Assembly: GCA_947561715.1 (NCBI GenBank)
Contig: OX387203.1
Span: 7,626,001 to 7,690,000 of the forward strand
DNA: 64,000 nt
From: Ascidia mentula
Lineage: Eukaryota; Chordata; Ascidiacea; Phlebobranchia; Ascidiidae
Direction of reading: 5' to 3'
The position numbers were made by a program, and so were the translations under genes. The notes below the pieces were generated by a model, which was not told the origin of the DNA, did no database searches, and saw only the letters and a program-made list of their open reading frames with translations. Position 1 is the stretch's first letter, and the number at the start of each line of letters is the position of its first letter. Of the stretch, positions 44,406 through 57,033 are shown in pieces.

Positions 44406-45704
44406 AAATATGCGTCCAAATCATCAACTGTACCGGATTTTCCGGAAATACGAAATAATATTTAAAAATTGAACTATTACCACCACGTTGCTTGGCAGGT
44501 TGTTTTGAAGTCACTGCATACGAAATGCAAGTCACATTTCATTTTCGAATAAATTCACAGTGTATCTCAAAGGTTAACTGGCAGTACTTACGTTTTTAGG
44601 CTCGCATGGACATGTTTGAAGTTTGCTGTTGAATAATTCAGGAGAGATTCAAGTTTTTTGGTTTGAAACGGTCCAATGGCACTGGTCAGTTTATCTGGCC
44701 AACGGTCTGTTGGTCATTGCACGGTTGAGTGGTTTGTGCACGTGCGGTTGTGAACGCGCTCGCCAATGCCCAGAGGAATTGTTACAATGGCGGGCAGTTC
44801 GTAATATTGTTGTCGCGAAAACATAACAAACCTACGCGTCCACTTCTGTTACACCTCTGTGGTCATTTGGGACACTGAATAGGTAAATATTGATTGACTC
44901 TTTGGGTCGATGTCTTGCGTTGGACGTCATGAAAACAGTTGCTTCACGACGTTTCGGACAATGGGTGTTTTGAGGTTTCAAAGTACCTTTAATTGAAAAG
45001 GCTTTTGTAAAAAAGCTCTTTCATTTAAACTGGGTCGCTTTAGCAGATGCGGTAGATGATTAGCCTACTGTCAGGTGACTTATATCGCATAAGTAAACTT
45101 GGGCGTTGCAAGTTTTGAGGTATATTTTTCGTACTTCGTTCCGGTTAGAATTCGACGGCTGGCTTTTCCCAAATAGTGATGAGAAACTTAAATTCAGTAA
45201 ATTTTTTCACCTATTTAAGAAATACCACTCAACGTTCGAAAACACAATCTTTAGTTTTTCGTGTAAATTCTGTCGTTCTGGTAAGAATTTTTTTTTCTTT
45301 CACTATTTCAGAGCATTAGTATGGTATCAAAGTGCAATGCAACAGCTTGCAATCACGGGAAGCGAAAAACAGAGGAAGCTGTGTTGGGTTGTAACAACTT
45401 GTTACTAGAACTTTGCGGCGAATCGTGCGAGATACGGGTTGAATAACGTGCGCGTTCGGAGCAAAGACGAAGTTATCAATGCACTGGACTTTTACACAAA
45501 AACTAGAGTGAATGGCGCAGGATTCGTTAATTTCAGCAGGAACGGATTTGGAGTGAACAAATTTTGACCTAAATAATTGATTTTTGTATCTTCACTGGCA
45601 AAAGGATTTCTTTAGTTTAGGTAAGGTTTTGTGGTTATTTCCAGGAGCAGGAATGGAGTCGGAGTCAAGTATTTTTCACTCCCAACACTTCTGTTACATG
45701 GTGG
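44406..45704. other. Spacer upstream of BPNT1
   Basis: AT-rich spacer. A 41-codon Cys-rich open frame (45321-45446) stands alone without splice or family support. I see no gene. Confidence 0.4.
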
Positions 45705-46160
45705 GCCTGTTAGTTGTTTAAATCCAATTCCATGTGTTGTACAGTAAAACGATAAAGCAACAAAAAGGCACAGTTTGCATTGGTCAAATGATTGTGTTTT
45801 TATAATACCTAAGCATAAAATATATTCCCTTTGCATTAGGTTTTTTTAAATCTAAAAAGTCTTTGTAGAATTTGATTATAACAATAAAACATGGCTAACG
45901 TTCCTGTTATTCATCGAGTTTTGGCAGCATCTGCCTGTTAGTTGTTTAAATCCAATTCCATGTGTTGTACAGTAAAACGATAAAGCAACAAAAAGGCACA
46001 GTTTGCATTGGTCAAATGATTATGTTTTTATAATACCTAAGCATAAAATATATTCCCTTTGCATCAGGTTTTTTTAAATCTAAAAAGTCTTTGTAGAATT
46101 TGATTATTACAATAAAACATGGCTAACGTTCCTGTTATTCATCGAGTTTTGGCAGCCTCT
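45705..46160. repeat. 228-bp tandem duplication across the BPNT1 start codon
   Basis: The 228 bases from 45705 are repeated from 45933 with only a few substitutions. Each unit contains the 5' flank, an AATAAAAC just before the ATG, and the first 14 codons of BPNT1. In the first unit the frame [16 protein letters not shown] ends at a TAG created at the junction (ATG at 45891). Only the second unit leads into the rest of the gene. Confidence 0.9.
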
Positions 46161-48530
46161 GTACAAATTGCTGACAAAGCTGCCGAAGTTGTGAGAGAAA
46201 TCATGTCCTCCGGTGACTTGGGAATTGTAGATAAGGTGCTACTATTTTGATATAGATGATAAACAGTCATTGTATGTGACATGCTTGTTCACTAAAAATT
46301 TTGTTTACTACCAATAGGATGCTTTTTGTAAGAATTTTTTTTCCCCAAGGCTATCTTGAATCAACTAGGGAAGAGCATAATATTTTTTTAAAATTAAATT
46401 AAATTTTTTGCTAAAGTAAAAACTTATTCATTTACAAACTTTATTGGCAACTGGTTGTATTTATTGCTTGTAGGGAGGTCAAAAAAATTTGCAAACGAAG
46501 GCGGACAGAACTGTTGAAAAGCTCATTCGTGCTTCGTTAATTGGAAAATTTCCCAAACTCAATGTCATTGGGGAAGAGGATGAAGGATTGGACCCAAGTG
46601 CTGACGCAAAACTAGAACTGGATCCTGAAGTCATGAAAATGGAATGTCCTCCCACATACAGCAATGTGTCTGAGGAAAATGTAATGCTTTGTTATTCAAA
46701 AGCATGTTTTTGGCAATTAGCGATTTAATATCAGTGCCTTTGTGTAGATTGTGGTTTGGGTTGATCCTTTGGACGGTACTGCTGAATTTACGGAAGGTAC
46801 ATGAAGTGTAATGTAATAAAACATAACTTTTTTTGTGTGTAAACTTCTCCTTGGTTAATAATCTACATACACTTACAATATCCTACATGCCACTTGCATT
46901 CTAGGTTCTCTCTTAAGTGACTTTACAAGCAAATGCATGTTTAAATTAGCTAGTCACCATGTTGAGATATGTTTATTTTATGTAGTTTGCACTTTGCTGT
47001 ATAGCACAAAATAAATATGGTTTGTGGGCCAATACAGTAAGTTCATTTTGGTTCAAAATATAGGTCAAAAGTAAACCAATAAACTGATTCATGTCTTGGC
47101 TTTGAGATGAATTTTAATTTACTCTGTCTTTGTGTAGGTCTCCTCGACCACGTTACCATCCTAATAGGTTTGGCCGTGGATGGAAAGGCAGTTGGGGGCG
47201 TCGTCAATCAACCTTTCTACAACTACCAGTCTGGGACCCAGGTGAGAGAACGATGTGATTCATCAGTTAAACATTAACCACTGTATGCTGCCGGCAACTT
47301 TACTCATGTTTGCATTTCATGTTGCCTAAAATCATATATGCAATATCATGGTGATTAAAATACTTTTCCCTGTGACAAATGTTCTCGTACTTTTCAGGCT
47401 AAACTGGGTCGGTCCATTTGGGGTCTCTTGGGCCTTGGCGCCTTCAATTGGAACCGTGCGGAGCCGCCGACCGGCAGAAGGATTCTCATAACTACAAGGT
47501 CACATTCCAATAAGCTGGTTAATATGTGCTTGGAGAGCATGGCTCCAACTGAAATCGAAAGACAGGGTGGAGCAGGCAATAAGGTGAAACAATTTTATTA
47601 ATCACTGGATTGATTTTGGGTTCGTTTGCTTTTGTATGTGTGGGCAAACAGTTGTATCCTAGTTAATCACCTACTGAAGCATTTCAGTAAATCAAACAAG
47701 GATTGGGAAGTGTGCAATGGCCGCCATGTGGATAGTAAATTCATTTTGAAACTATTGGCCTTATTTTTTTGTAGGTTCATACACTTATTTTGCACTTTAA
47801 ATTTTGCAATGGTAATAAATGTGTAATACGAACAAAACCTGGATCCAGTTAACCAAGATACTGGCAGGTTCTTGGACAATTTAGAAAGCATAATTTGTAT
47901 GAATAGTTCAAACAAAACTCACAACAGACAAAAATATATATATATCACTTATTTAACAATTATGTTTTCTAGGTTCTTCGAGTGATTGAAGGGGAAGCGG
48001 ATGCATATGTTTTTGCTTCACCAGGCTGTAAGAAATGGGACACATGTGCTCCAGAAGCCATTCTGTGTGCTATAGGGGGACAACTAACTGATGTACATGG
48101 TAATGCACCTTACAATGTTAGCTGTTTAGTTACAGGAACATATTATTCAGTTATACAGAATTATTTTCATGCGAAAACCTAATTTAGTTTTGGTTTCATT
48201 TAACTTTCATCAGCTATGGTGCACTGGGGTTGTAATGTTGTGGAGTATGTAAGCTTTCAATACAATGTATGCACAGATGTTTAAGTTTTGACACTTATCA
48301 CTATATTGTTCTGTGCGTGCAGTTCAATATAGAACCAAAAACTCTAACCCTGATACAACTTAGCAATAAAAGAATAAACAAACAAGAAATTGTGCATTTT
48401 AGGAAAGAAAATATTATACCACGCCGATGTGAAAAAGCCTAACTTGGGTGGAGTCATTGCCACTTACCGTGAACATGACACCATCATTAACTTGGTTCCT
48501 CAGGAAGTAAGGGACTCACTGCAGGGATGA
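46119..48530 (+). CDS. BPNT1: 3'(2'),5'-bisphosphate nucleotidase 1
   Basis: BPNT1 is a cytosolic, Mg-dependent, lithium-sensitive phosphatase that turns adenosine 3',5'-bisphosphate (PAP), the by-product of sulfation, into AMP. Seven exons (46119-46235, 46474-46680, 46748-46796, 47138-47241, 47398-47583, 47973-48099, 48403-48530) encode 305 residues, close to the human 308. Visible motifs are LQTKADR, the metal-binding GEED, the signature WVDPLDGT (46757-46780), GGAGNK and the second metal motif WDTCAPE. I chose the ATG at 46119 because its frame continues through the first donor; the identical ATG at 45891 stops after 16 codons. An AATAAA follows at 48888. Confidence 0.96.
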
Positions 48531-48887
48531 GCCTTCACTATGTTGCTAAGTGTTGTAAAATGAATAATTATGCCTTCCCTTCATATGTAACGTAATTTAT
48601 GCTTTGTGGAATGTTTTGCATGGTACAAGTTTACAGTAGCACTGCACTGGTGTTGTGCACGTTTGATGCACAAGCAATTCTTTGCAAACGTTTGTTTTCT
48701 GTGCAATTACTATGTAGAACAACATAACAAAGACCTCAGTATTTTGCATGCACTGTCAAATAACAGTTTTGTGGCCTTGTTTTACCTTAAAGGACCTGAA
48801 AGTTTCACAAATCGTGTTGAATCCATGCATTTTATGTAAATATAAATTTACAAATGTTTTCTTTCAAATGTTTACTTCTGTTGCCGG

Positions 48888-48893
48888 AATAAA
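48888..48893 (+). terminator. BPNT1 polyadenylation signal
   Basis: AATAAA about 360 bp after the BPNT1 stop codon. ORC1's signal on the other strand is at 49084-49089, so the two transcripts end within roughly 200 bp of each other. Confidence 0.55.
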
Positions 48894-49083
48894 TAATTAC
48901 AGTTCAATTTTTGCAAGTTTCCAAAAGTTAACCATTCAACCAATCCACTTAAGTTTAATATACCTCTGGCAGGCATAAAAACTTTGAGAGCTGCAGTAAA
49001 AGCTTCATACCACTGCTTCGACCTGTGTCAACAGTACGGCTTTGGTAACTATACGATGTTCTTGCTGGCTCGTTTGGAAAAAG

Positions 49084-49089
49084 TTTATT
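49084..49089 (-). terminator. ORC1 polyadenylation signal
   Basis: The plus-strand TTTATT gives AATAAA about 100 bp after the ORC1 stop codon (49186). Confidence 0.6.
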
Positions 49090-49185
49090 TTACTAGCTAT
49101 GATAAATAATAATCATAAAATGCTGTCAAGTCAATATAAACCACAGGTCAATATAAGCAAAATGTGTTACTGATGTTAACCACGT

Positions 49186-52100
49186 TCACGAATCCGCATT
49201 TAATGCAAACAACACATCATCCACACTGACATTCAAACGAACGCGAGCATACAGGTCATGTCTTCCCATCTCTAGCAACAGAACTCTCGACGAAGCGAGT
49301 TGATTGCAAACCTAAAAAATAACAAGGTTGGATACCCGAACACGATAAATGATATTATGTTTAATGTACCTTATGATATTGCATTAAAATGCTCGAAAAG
49401 AACTTAAAATTACACAAAAATTGCTTTTGGATAAAGTACTGTCAGTAATATCATCCATATAACACAGTAAGCATGACAAGCAGATATTACTAATTGATAA
49501 ATTCCACTATAAGAAACAAGACCTTTTAATAAAACCAAGCTTCAATACCTTAATAAGACAAGTGACAGTGGCTGGAGGCAGATTGTCGAGTTTAGCTAAA
49601 GTCACATGATGTTGTAGAATTTGTCCCACAGTCGCTTCTTCCAATCCAGACCTCCTGAACTCTGACACAGTTGACCGAAGAAAGAGCTTCTCTTGCTTTG
49701 AGCAGTTTCTAATGAGAAATATTATTGAAATAAAGTAATGTTAACCCCTTTGGTAGTAGCATAGTAAGTGAATATTTATAAGCAAAAATAATTGCATTTT
49801 GTTGTAGTGTGTTTATTTTGGAAGTCACATATTATTTATCACAAATTAAAAAATGTTTTTTTCAAAAAATATTTTATTATATTGGTTGTTAACATCTACT
49901 ACCTACACTTTTCCACAATTATTGGCATCATGTTTATTTATAAATAATGGTATGAATATTTTTTTTATTTTACATATTTTTTGATACAAGTTTTTGTTTT
50001 GTTACTTTATTTGCAACTATTCGTTTTTTTGTGATAACATAAAATAGACAATTAAAATCAGGTATTTTTGTATTGCACTGCCATTGAATTAGTTGGTAAG
50101 CACAGTTGCAAGCATATTACCTGATAAACATGACCATTGGTGAAGCAAACATTTCCTGCAGTGCTTCGTGTACATGTTCAATTCCCACTCGTTCAATATC
50201 CTTCTTTTGCCTATAAGCGAGGAAAATGATAAATTATGAAGACAAAACCTATTTTTGTGGCATTATAGCTTTAACCTAAAAGCATTAAGGTCGTTATGAA
50301 TCCAAATGCTACACAAGAGTTATAAACAAAAAAATACCTTCTTTCTCTGGCTGCAATTTCCACTGCCCTCCTGCAAATATCCAGGCATCTTCTTGCATCG
50401 CCAGACACTGCTGCAACTTTACGTGCAACTAGCTGGATCGCATCAGCATCAAACGCATCAAGACCACATAATCTTGAAGCAACAATTGCTTGCAACTACA
50501 AATATATTAATAAAGCAATTGTCATGGCAACAACAATAATATACAAGAAAAGCACACAAAAGAAATAAGCTTTAGGACAGTTTGAAGTCTATATTCGCAT
50601 GCATTGCAGCTATCTCACTTGTTTAAAATTGTAGGGCAGAAAGGAAAGTCTGGTGAGACCTAATCTGCTCGATACACGATTCATCATAATTCTCTCGGGA
50701 AGATCCATGGTGTTGGCGATGGCAACAACGACGAGCTTTGCATGACGATGTGAAGGCCAGTCAAAGATGTGGTACATGACATCCTTAAAACAAAAGTTAT
50801 ACCAGATGTTTTTAACCAGGGCATTTTGAATTGTTAAGATTGGTTGTATAAATACTAAATAATACAACTGGTTGCCGACACCAATAATTAAAAAGGCTAA
50901 GAATCGCTGGGTTCAAATACCGTTTTGTGGTTGCGTTGACTTTACAGACTTTCATGTAATTACAGGTTTTAAATATAAATATTAATGAGCATCAAATTCA
51001 GACCAACGTAGCCTTTTATATTTCATGCAATTAAAAAACATTTTCACTTTTACTAACACAAAAAATACCTGCTTTTTTGTCCACAAAAGATCAAGCTCAT
51101 CCACTAATAGTAAAGTAGTCTTCTTCCCTCTCTGATCAAAATGTTGGGTCAGTAAATGGGCAGCATGCTCAGGAGTTGCCTTTCTACCTTTCAATTGCTG
51201 CACAAACAACACATATGTTAGTCCTAAATCAAAATACTTACATGTTTCCAAAGGCACGGTCTTAACAAATGTATAAAACTTGTTTAATCAGTGACCACTT
51301 AAAACTTTATTAAAACTTTAATTATTTTGTTTTTCAATTTTTGAAATTATTATTATTTTTTATTTGACAAAATACATGTGATATTAGTTGCTGTTATATT
51401 ATGGATGATTTGATAAATAAATTTAACACTGTATGGCTCACTGTGTGACTTAATCGACATCAACAAACGAATAACTTCAGTAAGTGTGCATTACAAGGTG
51501 GTTTTAACTTTATCAGTTACGAATGCTACTCCACCTTGCTAAGTTTTTAGGCCTTAACAATTACCTTTAAAATTTGAACATAGGCTTGGTGTGGTTCCGT
51601 TAATCTCATTCCATTTATTTCAACATAATTGAAAATCTCTAGATCCTCATCTTCAACACAGCATCTTAAACTTGACAAAACTTCCATAACAGTGGCTGTT
51701 TTTCCTGTTCCAGGAACTCCGCTAATATACATGCACCTATATATACCCCAAAAAGCACATTTCAATTTTTGAGTTATTGTAATTGATAGGTGATAAATGA
51801 AAGTAAGTCATAAACATGTGGGTACTACATAAGACTGTTAGAATTGTGTCAATAAACACATTACTTTACTTTTTGGTCCTAAAACAGCATTTCAAGTTAA
51901 ACCAAGAAACATACCATAATACCCTTAAAAAAGGACACTGTATTTTTCCTTACTAATTAGCCTTTAGTAACTTTTGTGAAAAAAGGTAAATATTTTCATA
52001 TGTTATGTATTTTGTAATTTACCCTCCAGTGCCAGAAAGGATTTTTCCTTCCACAAATGAATAAATTGATTGGAATTCCTCCTCTCTGCATGGCAAAGAA

Positions 52101-55100
52101 TCAGGAATAGCAGAAACATGGAGCCTGTCTCGTGCTTGATCAAACACACTGTTCAGTGCCCTGATTGGCGTCTTCCTTGTAGGAATAAAAGGCTTCCGAT
52201 TCTGTAAGGGAATTCACAGAATTTTTTTTCCTTTTTATGAAGAGAAGAGCATTTATAAAAGAGATATATATTTGACATAGAAAGGTGCTCATTTTAATAT
52301 ATTTCTACGTAAACAGAGAATATTCATTCCACTACTACTCTGCAACATAGAGTGTTAGGTGCTAGCAGACAATTTGCTGATAAAAATTAAATGCTGAATT
52401 AAATGTATTCAGAATTAGGAACAGACTCGATACATGTTTGTGGTCAGACTAAGTTCACCAAAAACTATTGTTATTACTCTTGCATGACAAATAAGACAAA
52501 ATAAACTATGAACCTTTGGTGTTTTAATAACAATTGGTGTTACTGCATTCCCTTTTTTGGTAGATCTGTTTATTCTGGGGGTTAAAATTCTTACTCTTCT
52601 CGGGGTTCTTGTATTTTTACCTGAAATAAATTTTGTTTACATTCAAGCTAAATCCCGCAATGTATTGGAACAATTTTTTATATATTTTTTTTTTTTCAAA
52701 AATATTTATTGTTTTTTAAAGTTGTTGGCCTAAAAAAACTTCTTCAGCTATTGTCAGTGTATAGTTATTGTTTCAAGATAGCTGTAAAATTAATATATTG
52801 CAGGCCTTTGCAATGCCTAATTTGTGTTTTGACAAAAAAGCCACCTATGTTTTCTTTTTCTGACTCATCGCTTTCATTTTCGTCACTGCTTGAGTCACTC
52901 GATGAGCTTCCGCTGAAATCCTTGTCCTCATCACTTATATCTTCATTATCACTTGAATCCTCATCCACTTTGTTTTTATCAACAGGCAACAGTTTCCGCC
53001 TTGCTCTGTTCAAAATTGGCCTTTCTTGTTCCCCTGAAACAATATTAAGTTATGAATAGAAATAAAAATTGTGTATAAGCTACAGACAGATGGCCACTGT
53101 TTCGACCTAAAAGGTCTCATCAGTGCAGCTGGTGTGATTACAAGACGACTTTGCTGACCAAACGGCCAAGCAAAGACTTCCACTTTGTGGTGACTATACA
53201 ATCACCGTCATCCGTTGGGCACCAAACTAGGTGCAACCAAAACAGAGAAAACAAGGTGGAGACACTATGGCCAAGCAAAGCTCAACCAATAGTGCCGTCA
53301 GGCCCCGTGTCACAATAATCACAATTCATATTATTGGCTCCACATTGCTTAGAAATAAAAAAGTTTTACATTTAGTTTTGCTATTTCAACCTCAAGTATT
53401 TCCAAACTGTAAAATTTAGTGATACCACAAGAAATCTAAATAAAATAGAATAATATTCCATTTACGACAGGGTGCTTTTTACTCTTTATCCATTACTCAT
53501 GAAAATAACCACTGCCTGTAATCAAATGAAAAAGTTTCATTCTTTTTACACAACTAACCATTCTGTTTATTTCTACAATATAAGTTACTTTTGTCTACCT
53601 AGTTTCTTTACTGATAGCCTAGCAGATCGCCTCTTGTGCTTTGAATCAGCTTTTCCAACAAACAGATCGTCATAATCTGAATCCTCTCCTGCTGTATCGT
53701 CTGGGGTTTCTGTTGTGGCTTCCACTTGCTTTTGTTTGCTGTTTTGTTCTTTATGCAGCTCTGTTAAAGCAAAACTGTTAAAGAATTTATACTGATACAG
53801 AACTGTATAAAATAATCTGCCACAACTTGGCCACTTTTCAAAAGTTTTAAAATCTTTACATACGTACCTGTTATTTTTATGGACAAACGTGAAGATTTCC
53901 GGGGGTCAGATTTTAAATTGATGTCATTTTTTGAAACTTTTTCATCAGCTTTCTCATCCACTAACTTTCTTCTTGCTTTGCTTGGTTTGGTAGTTTCTTA
54001 AAAACAAAGAATGAGAAAATATAATAATACCTTTTTTTAAAGTGTTGGATTAGCACAATGGTCGCCTAACTGCATGTCACCTAGAACCACTGGTTTAGCC
54101 AAAACTGTATTTTTTAGTGAAAAACTGAATATTTGTACTATAATTGACAGTAAAGAAAAGTTCACTTAAATCAGCTTGGAGAATACAACATAGAGTGTGA
54201 TATATATAATTTAAAAAAAGCAGGCAAATTTTTACCTGTTCCAGCAAGTGAAAGTCGAACAGATCTTCGAGCATTGTTTGATTTTTCTGCAGTTTTACTT
54301 AGTCTTGTAATTTCGGAACCAACCGATGACTGATTTTTTGTTTTTGGCTTGGATACAGTCTTGGAAATTTGTTTTTGTTTTGGAATGACGTGCATTGCGT
54401 TTTTGTCAATGCGTAGCGGAGTCACTTTCTTGACATTCTCCTGTGCTTTGAGATTCTTGACTGCGGACTTCACAACAACACTCTAAAAATAGGAAAAAAA
54501 TTTGTTATGGAAACAAATTTTCTTTTTTGAGTTGGGCAGTACCTCCTTCTTTAAGCCAGTTCTTGATTTTCTTACAGAGGATGTGGTGCTGGCTGGAATG
54601 TAAGAAACACATATTTTAAGCTATTGTAAAAATACAGTGGGAATGCATATGCTAAGTATACTAGAGGTGGTGAGGTGTATTCTATTCCATTTTATATGTT
54701 ACAACTAATAAGAGGGTTATTTTTTAAAAATGACAATGAATTGGCTGCAATGCTCATGAACCTAATGTTTTTTTATGATGGTCACTTAAGTAAATTGCAC
54801 TGAATAAATTTCATCTACAAAGCACATGGAACAGGTACCAACCTTTACTGCTGCGAGTGGAAATGGAACTGTCACTGTCATTACCACTGTCCAGTATATC
54901 CAAAGCAGCAACACTCACGCTGACCATTCTCATGCGTGAAGCAGACAGAGGTGAAGTTAGTGTTGTCGTATTAACAATTTCTGGTGTTTTTCTTGACTTT
55001 GTGCTTTGCTCTATACAACAAAATACATTTGCAAAATACATACATTTGAAACGTTAAACAAGTTATATAATTTTGCTTAGACAATTTTAACATAAAGTAT

Positions 55101-57033
55101 TAAACCATTTTAAACTATATGTATGCATTATTCCCCTGATAGCTGATATATTATAATAAAGATTTACATTGCCATACTACATTACATTGAACTTTATATC
55201 CCAGATAGAAACCTGTTGAATTTTCAGATGACTTTAGAGGGGTTTTGGGTATGGAAGAATTTTCTTTTTCCTTCTGATTATCTGTACGTTTACTTTTGCC
55301 ATTTGTCACAGTTTGAGGTAGTTTTTTGTGTGGTTTATTCTCAGAATTGGAAACTGCATAATTTTTAAGAAAATATAAGTATGTATACAAATTTTTTAAA
55401 GTTATTCCTTTAACAACAGCAAAACAAACTGCATCTACAATGAAGATTAGTGACCAGCTAAAGCATCACAAACCACTCACCCATTGGTGTTGTTTCAATT
55501 GTTCTCACTTGCCTGCCATTAAAACTCTTCCTGTAGTAATAAGTGAGTTCCTGTTGCTCACGAACTAACAAAAACAATATTCCGTTAAAAAGAAACAATT
55601 GCGCAGAATTTAATTTCAATAATCTTACCACTAGATGGGGCTGGAGGGTGAGCAACCAAGGAAATTTTGCAATGTTGAACAATCGTCTCTGCATCAATCA
55701 CTTTGTCTGAGTCAGCAATGCATAAAAACACCTGTAAATGTCATAGTTTTCTGTATATATATGAAAAGTAATACTGATACACAAAAATGTGTTTTGCTAA
55801 TTTGGAAAAGGAAAGCCAACAATATGATTTATACATAAACAACATACTAGGCCAGCAGGAACAAAACTTTTACCTCATTTGGAAAACATCTTCTTGGCAA
55901 TTTAGACTTGGGCATTTCATTTTGCGTGAAAAACCAACTGACTCTTGCACATTTGCTGTCAACCAATGCACCTTCATGACAACATTTCAACGATAATAAA
56001 AGAACTGACAAATGGGCCGAAATACAGGAAAGTTTAAAGGTAATGACATAACAACACTATCTATAGCAGTTTTAAAGAGTTAAGCAGCTATGGAAATAAA
56101 GTTAACTCTGGGAAATATTTGTATTTGCAATGAAAGAAATCAGTTTTTTTATCACTTTTGAACTTGGCAAAAAGTAGTACTTTTTCATTCTATTCTTCTA
56201 AACAGGTAATTATTACTTTTATCATTACTCAATTACAAACCTGTGTCATAAAATGCTTCAATTCGTGCAATGTAGTCTTCTTTACCATCCTCACCGCTGG
56301 CTACAATTGCCCCATCACCGACAGTTACATATTCATGCTTTGATGTAATAGAATCAGCGAGAACAAGTCTGTTGTAAAACCTGGAGGCAACATAATTTTG
56401 CTGGTTACATATGCTGAAGTTTTATTGGGATTTTTAAATAGTGTTCGTACTTTATTTCTGGTTTTACTTGGCCGGAGATTTTTTGCAGTCTTTCCACTTC
56501 TTTCTTTTTTGTAATTACTGATTTCTTGTCCCAGCTAAAAATGACATCAGCATCCTATAACACAAGGGTAATGGGTTGCTATACTGACAACGCCAAAATT
56601 GCAATATTTAGAAATATTCCAGAACAAAATAGTGATGCCTATAGCAAATAGCTCTGGTTTTACATTATTTTACCGTCAACAACAACAATAAAACAATAGT
56701 TACTTCTATCTCAATATCTGTGTGCTTGGTGGTGTTGTTGTTAATTGCATTTCTGTCATTTCCTACTTTCGCTTGTTTTCTCGTTTTCATGACTTCTGCA
56801 GAAATCACAACAGTAGCTTGGGAACAAACCATAAATTCAAACGTAAACAAACCTGACAGACAAATCTGCTTGTTGCTGATGGCCAGTTCTTGTACCACCT
56901 TCCGCAAACCTCTGGCGTTAGGCAAAATGCGCAGCTTCGGTGGTGGTTCGTAATCTACGGCATCACGCCTCGCTGCATTCCTCTCACGCAGCGCCGAGAT
57001 AAGACAAAGGTTAGGGGGAGATTTTGTCCCCAT
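49186..57033 (-). CDS. ORC1: Origin recognition complex subunit 1
   Basis: ORC1 is the ATPase subunit that starts assembly of ORC and loading of MCM helicase at replication origins. Exons in transcript order: 57033-56853, 56795-56704, 56554-56451, 56380-56241, 55971-55874, 55731-55629, 55564-55481, 55353-55213, 55010-54843, 54592-54543, 54482-54236, 53996-53868, 53760-53599, 53033-52845, 52620-52514, 52201-52023, 51736-51565, 51197-51069, 50783-50619, 50495-50338, 50210-50121, 49708-49549, 49311-49186; 1,057 residues. A BAH domain is near the N-terminus ([20 protein letters not shown]), then a long charged disordered linker, then the AAA+ module: Walker A GVPGTGKT (51697-51720), Walker B LLLVDELD (51090-51113), [19 protein letters not shown], and the winged helix ending [15 protein letters not shown]. 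The first in-frame ATG is 57033; the ATG at 56790 (MKTRK, close to the human start region) is an alternative. Confidence 0.95.
53076..53293 (-). mobile_element. MITE-like element, left terminal repeat with hammerhead (right end lost)
   Basis: A minus-strand hammerhead (53078-53130) is followed by GGTGTGATTACAAGACGACT and a body (53159-53293) that matches 38878-39010. The left flank of the body is the inverse of the right flank in the other copy, proving that the ribozyme lies in an inverted terminal repeat. It sits in the ORC1 intron between exons 53760-53599 and 53033-52845. Confidence 0.75.
53078..53130 (-). ncRNA. Type I hammerhead ribozyme in an ORC1 intron (consensus)
   Basis: On the minus strand stem I is AGCUGCA (53130-53124) with UGUAGCU (53084-53078), seven pairs including one G-U. 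The core is CUGAUGA (53123-53117). Stem II is GACC/GGUC with loop UUUUA. GAA is at 53103-53101. Stem III is ACAG/CUGU with loop UGGCCAU, and C17 is 53085. Cleavage is predicted between 53085 and 53084. The ribozyme is in the sense direction of ORC1, so it would be present in the pre-mRNA. Confidence 0.85.

Noticed and set aside
45321..45446. 41-codon Cys-rich open frame
   Set aside because: It has no signal peptide, splice context or family match.
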